DNA of 64,000 nucleotides, taken from the NCBI GenBank assembly GCA_032433765.1, contig JAVIAB010000051.1, positions 145,624,068 through 145,688,067 on the forward strand. The letters run 5' to 3'. The stretch is from Megaustenia siamemsis. Lineage: Eukaryota > Mollusca > Gastropoda > Stylommatophora > Ariophantidae. The position numbers and the translations under genes are program-made. This document shows positions 62,190 to 64,000 of this stretch, piece by piece. Numbering within the stretch: the stretch's first letter is position 1; each line of letters starts with the position of its first letter. Under the pieces are notes generated by a model, which did not search any database, was not told the origin of the DNA, and saw only the letters and a program-made list of their open reading frames with translations.

Positions 62190-62940
62190 ATTTTTACTGG
62201 GTGTTTTATAGTTCGGTATCACTGCCAACTATAGATATAACTGACCATCAATAAAGGTATTTACCCATTGGTATGGTACCCATGTCTCTTTCAGAAATTG
62301 CTGAAGCACTGAGTCTAAGTCGCCCATTTATATTGATGCCAATTGGCGCTCACCTCTAATCAAACCTTTCAAGATACCACATCAAGGCTAATTCCAGCAA
62401 GTTAAATCTGCTTTGTTCTCACTATTTGATACCAACGGTTGCCGCTTTTGTTCATTGGGAACAAAAAAAACATAAGCGTCTGTTTATCCTTTCTTGTTTG
62501 TTCACTCGGTCTTTCGTTCAACTGAATGCCGGACAATAAATGACGTCACTCGCTAGAATGGAACTTCCTGGGGCACAATCAAAGCACATGGTGGGAGCAA
62601 TGAAACCTCCCCCGGGCACCGCGTTGAGAACCACTGTGGTAGTCCGTGACCTGTTATGAATACAATTTGCCTACTCTGGTAATGAAGTTAGAGCTTTAAC
62701 CGCCTCGCTATCACCACGCACTTTATTCAGCCAATAATATGAGGTGAAGGGTAAAAGTGTCACCTTAACGAAGATTAGCGACGACCTAGATGAAGATCTC
62801 TACGCGAGTTCACACCTAGGGGTCGTTCACATTTCAAATGAATGTTATGTTGTCAAGGGTCTAATTTCGAATATGAAACAGTTCGGTCGCATCAGGTTTC
62901 CGGTGGCTGACTAATATGCCAAATAGGACCTAACCTAGAT
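62190..62940. other. hAT end and flank, no gene seen
   Basis: Between the 24-bp array and the hAT end (62636), then GC-richer flank; no domain recognised. Confidence 0.45.
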
Positions 62941-62944
62941 AGGT

Positions 62945-64000
62945 CGTATATTCAAACTTGCCATAATCAGAACAAATAACATATAAAAACTGGACTTAAC
63001 CTAGGCGTGTAACATATGCAAACTGGACTTGATCTAGCCATGCAACAACATATATAAACTAGACTTAACCTAGCCATGCAAAAACATATACAAACTAGAC
63101 TTGACCTAGAGATGCAACAACATATATAAACTGGACTTGACCTAGCCATTCAACATATACAAATGGACTTGACCTAGCCATACAACAACATAGACAAACT
63201 AGATTTGACCTAGCCATGCAACATATATAAACGGGACTTGACCTAGCCATACAACAACATATATAAACTAGACTTAACCTACCCATACAACATATACAAA
63301 CTGGACTTGACCTAGCCATACAACAACATATACAAACTAGATTTGACCTAGCCATACAACATATAAAAACTAGACTTAACCTAGCCATACAACATATGCA
63401 AACTAGACTTGACCTAGCCATACAACATATACAAACTAGACTTGACCTAGCCATACAACAACTTACACAAACTAGACTTAACCTAGCCATACAACAACAT
63501 ATACAAACTAGACATAACCTAGCCATACAACAACATATACAAACTAGACTCAACCTAGCCATACAACAACATATACCAACTAGACTTAACCTAGCCATGC
63601 AAGAACATATACAAACTAGATTTAATATAGCCATACGACAACATATACAAACTAGACTTAACCTAGCCATGCAAAAACATTGCAAACTAGACTTAACCTA
63701 GCCATACAGCAACATATACAAACTAGACTTAACCTAACCATGCAACAACATATACAAACGAGACTTAACCTAGCCATACAACAACATATACAAACTAGAC
63801 TTAACCTAGCCATACAACAACATATACAAACTAGACTTAACCTAGCCATACAACAACATATACAAACTAGACTTGACCTAGCCATACAACAACATATACA
63901 AACTAGACTTAACCTAGCCATACAACAACATATACAAACTAGACTTAACCTAGCCATACAACAACATATACAAACTAGACTTAACCTAGCCATACAACAA
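62945..64000. repeat. 36-bp minisatellite, ~28 copies, leaves the window
   Basis: Unit with ACCTAGCCATACAACAACAT and ATACAAACTAGACTTA; copies become more uniform towards the window end, so the array continues beyond 64000. Confidence 0.97.

Larger units (their letters stand above)
55860..62636 (-). mobile_element. hAT DNA transposon relic
   Basis: Ends are inverted repeats of the hAT type: CAATGGTTCTCAAACTTTTT at 55860 and, reverse, CAGTGGTTCTCAACGCGGTG from 62636. Transposase pieces lie on the minus strand between about 59960 and 56116. Flanking 8-mers (GTTTAGAT, TGGTAGTC) only weakly agree as a target duplication. Inside are a dimeric SINE and three large arrays. Confidence 0.75.

Noticed and set aside
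61375..62228. Cys/Val/Phe-rich ORFs
   Set aside because: Frames through the 24-bp array.
62945..64000. CRISPR-like array
   Set aside because: The units are contiguous with no unique spacers; none of the arrays in this animal DNA has spacer structure.

Overview
The window is animal nuclear DNA. It is AT-rich, with intron-split coding sequence bounded by GT/AG, several clades of LINEs, tRNA-derived SINEs, a dead hAT transposon and an exceptional load of mini- and microsatellites. RTE/BovB-type LINEs, an I-type LINE with RNase H and tailed SINEs fit a lophotrochozoan such as a mollusc, but nothing seen here fixes the species.

Only one host gene is recognised. It is a concentrative nucleoside transporter gene (SLC28/CNT family) on the minus strand. 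Eleven coding exons join in one open frame of 612 residues between 50518 (start) and 8681; every junction is GT-AG and every phase agrees. The extreme C-terminus is unresolved: the best candidate last exon (8238-7544) runs through a 42-bp minisatellite and would add a tail of 14-residue repeats. Fold landmarks of the family are conserved, but most polar nucleoside-contact residues known from VcCNT and human CNTs are replaced (the Asn-Glu of the NEFVA signature is Thr-Pro). The gene looks intact but should not work as a standard sodium/nucleoside symporter.

Layout: 1-2.6 kb holds RTE and SINE debris; 2.6-5.6 kb a near-complete but broken RTE-type LINE; 5.9-6.8 kb a 41-bp array; 7.5-8.2 kb the 42-bp array with the candidate last exon; 9.2-13.3 kb an almost full-length I-type LINE on the minus strand with a (GATA)n tail; 13.3-15.8 kb three arrays; 16-23 kb exons 10-8 among LINE 3' ends; 24-25.2 kb a LINE end with a 0.9-kb GAA tract; 25-33 kb RTE fragments and exons 7 and 6; 34-37 kb a 33-bp array entered by two different RTEs; 38-43 kb exons 5-3, nested SINE and unknown repeat, and a 51-bp array; 43-50.5 kb a possible LTR, microsatellites and exons 2 and 1; 51-54 kb a SINE with target duplications and a second I-type LINE copy; 55.9-62.6 kb a hAT transposon relic holding three large arrays and a dimeric SINE; 62.9 kb to the end a 36-bp array leaving the window.

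A recurring theme is that minisatellites here are built from pieces of transposable elements: a SINE A-box (twice), an RTE coding segment, a LINE 3' end and a hAT transposase segment. Most long open frames in the window are multiple-of-three tandem arrays, not genes.
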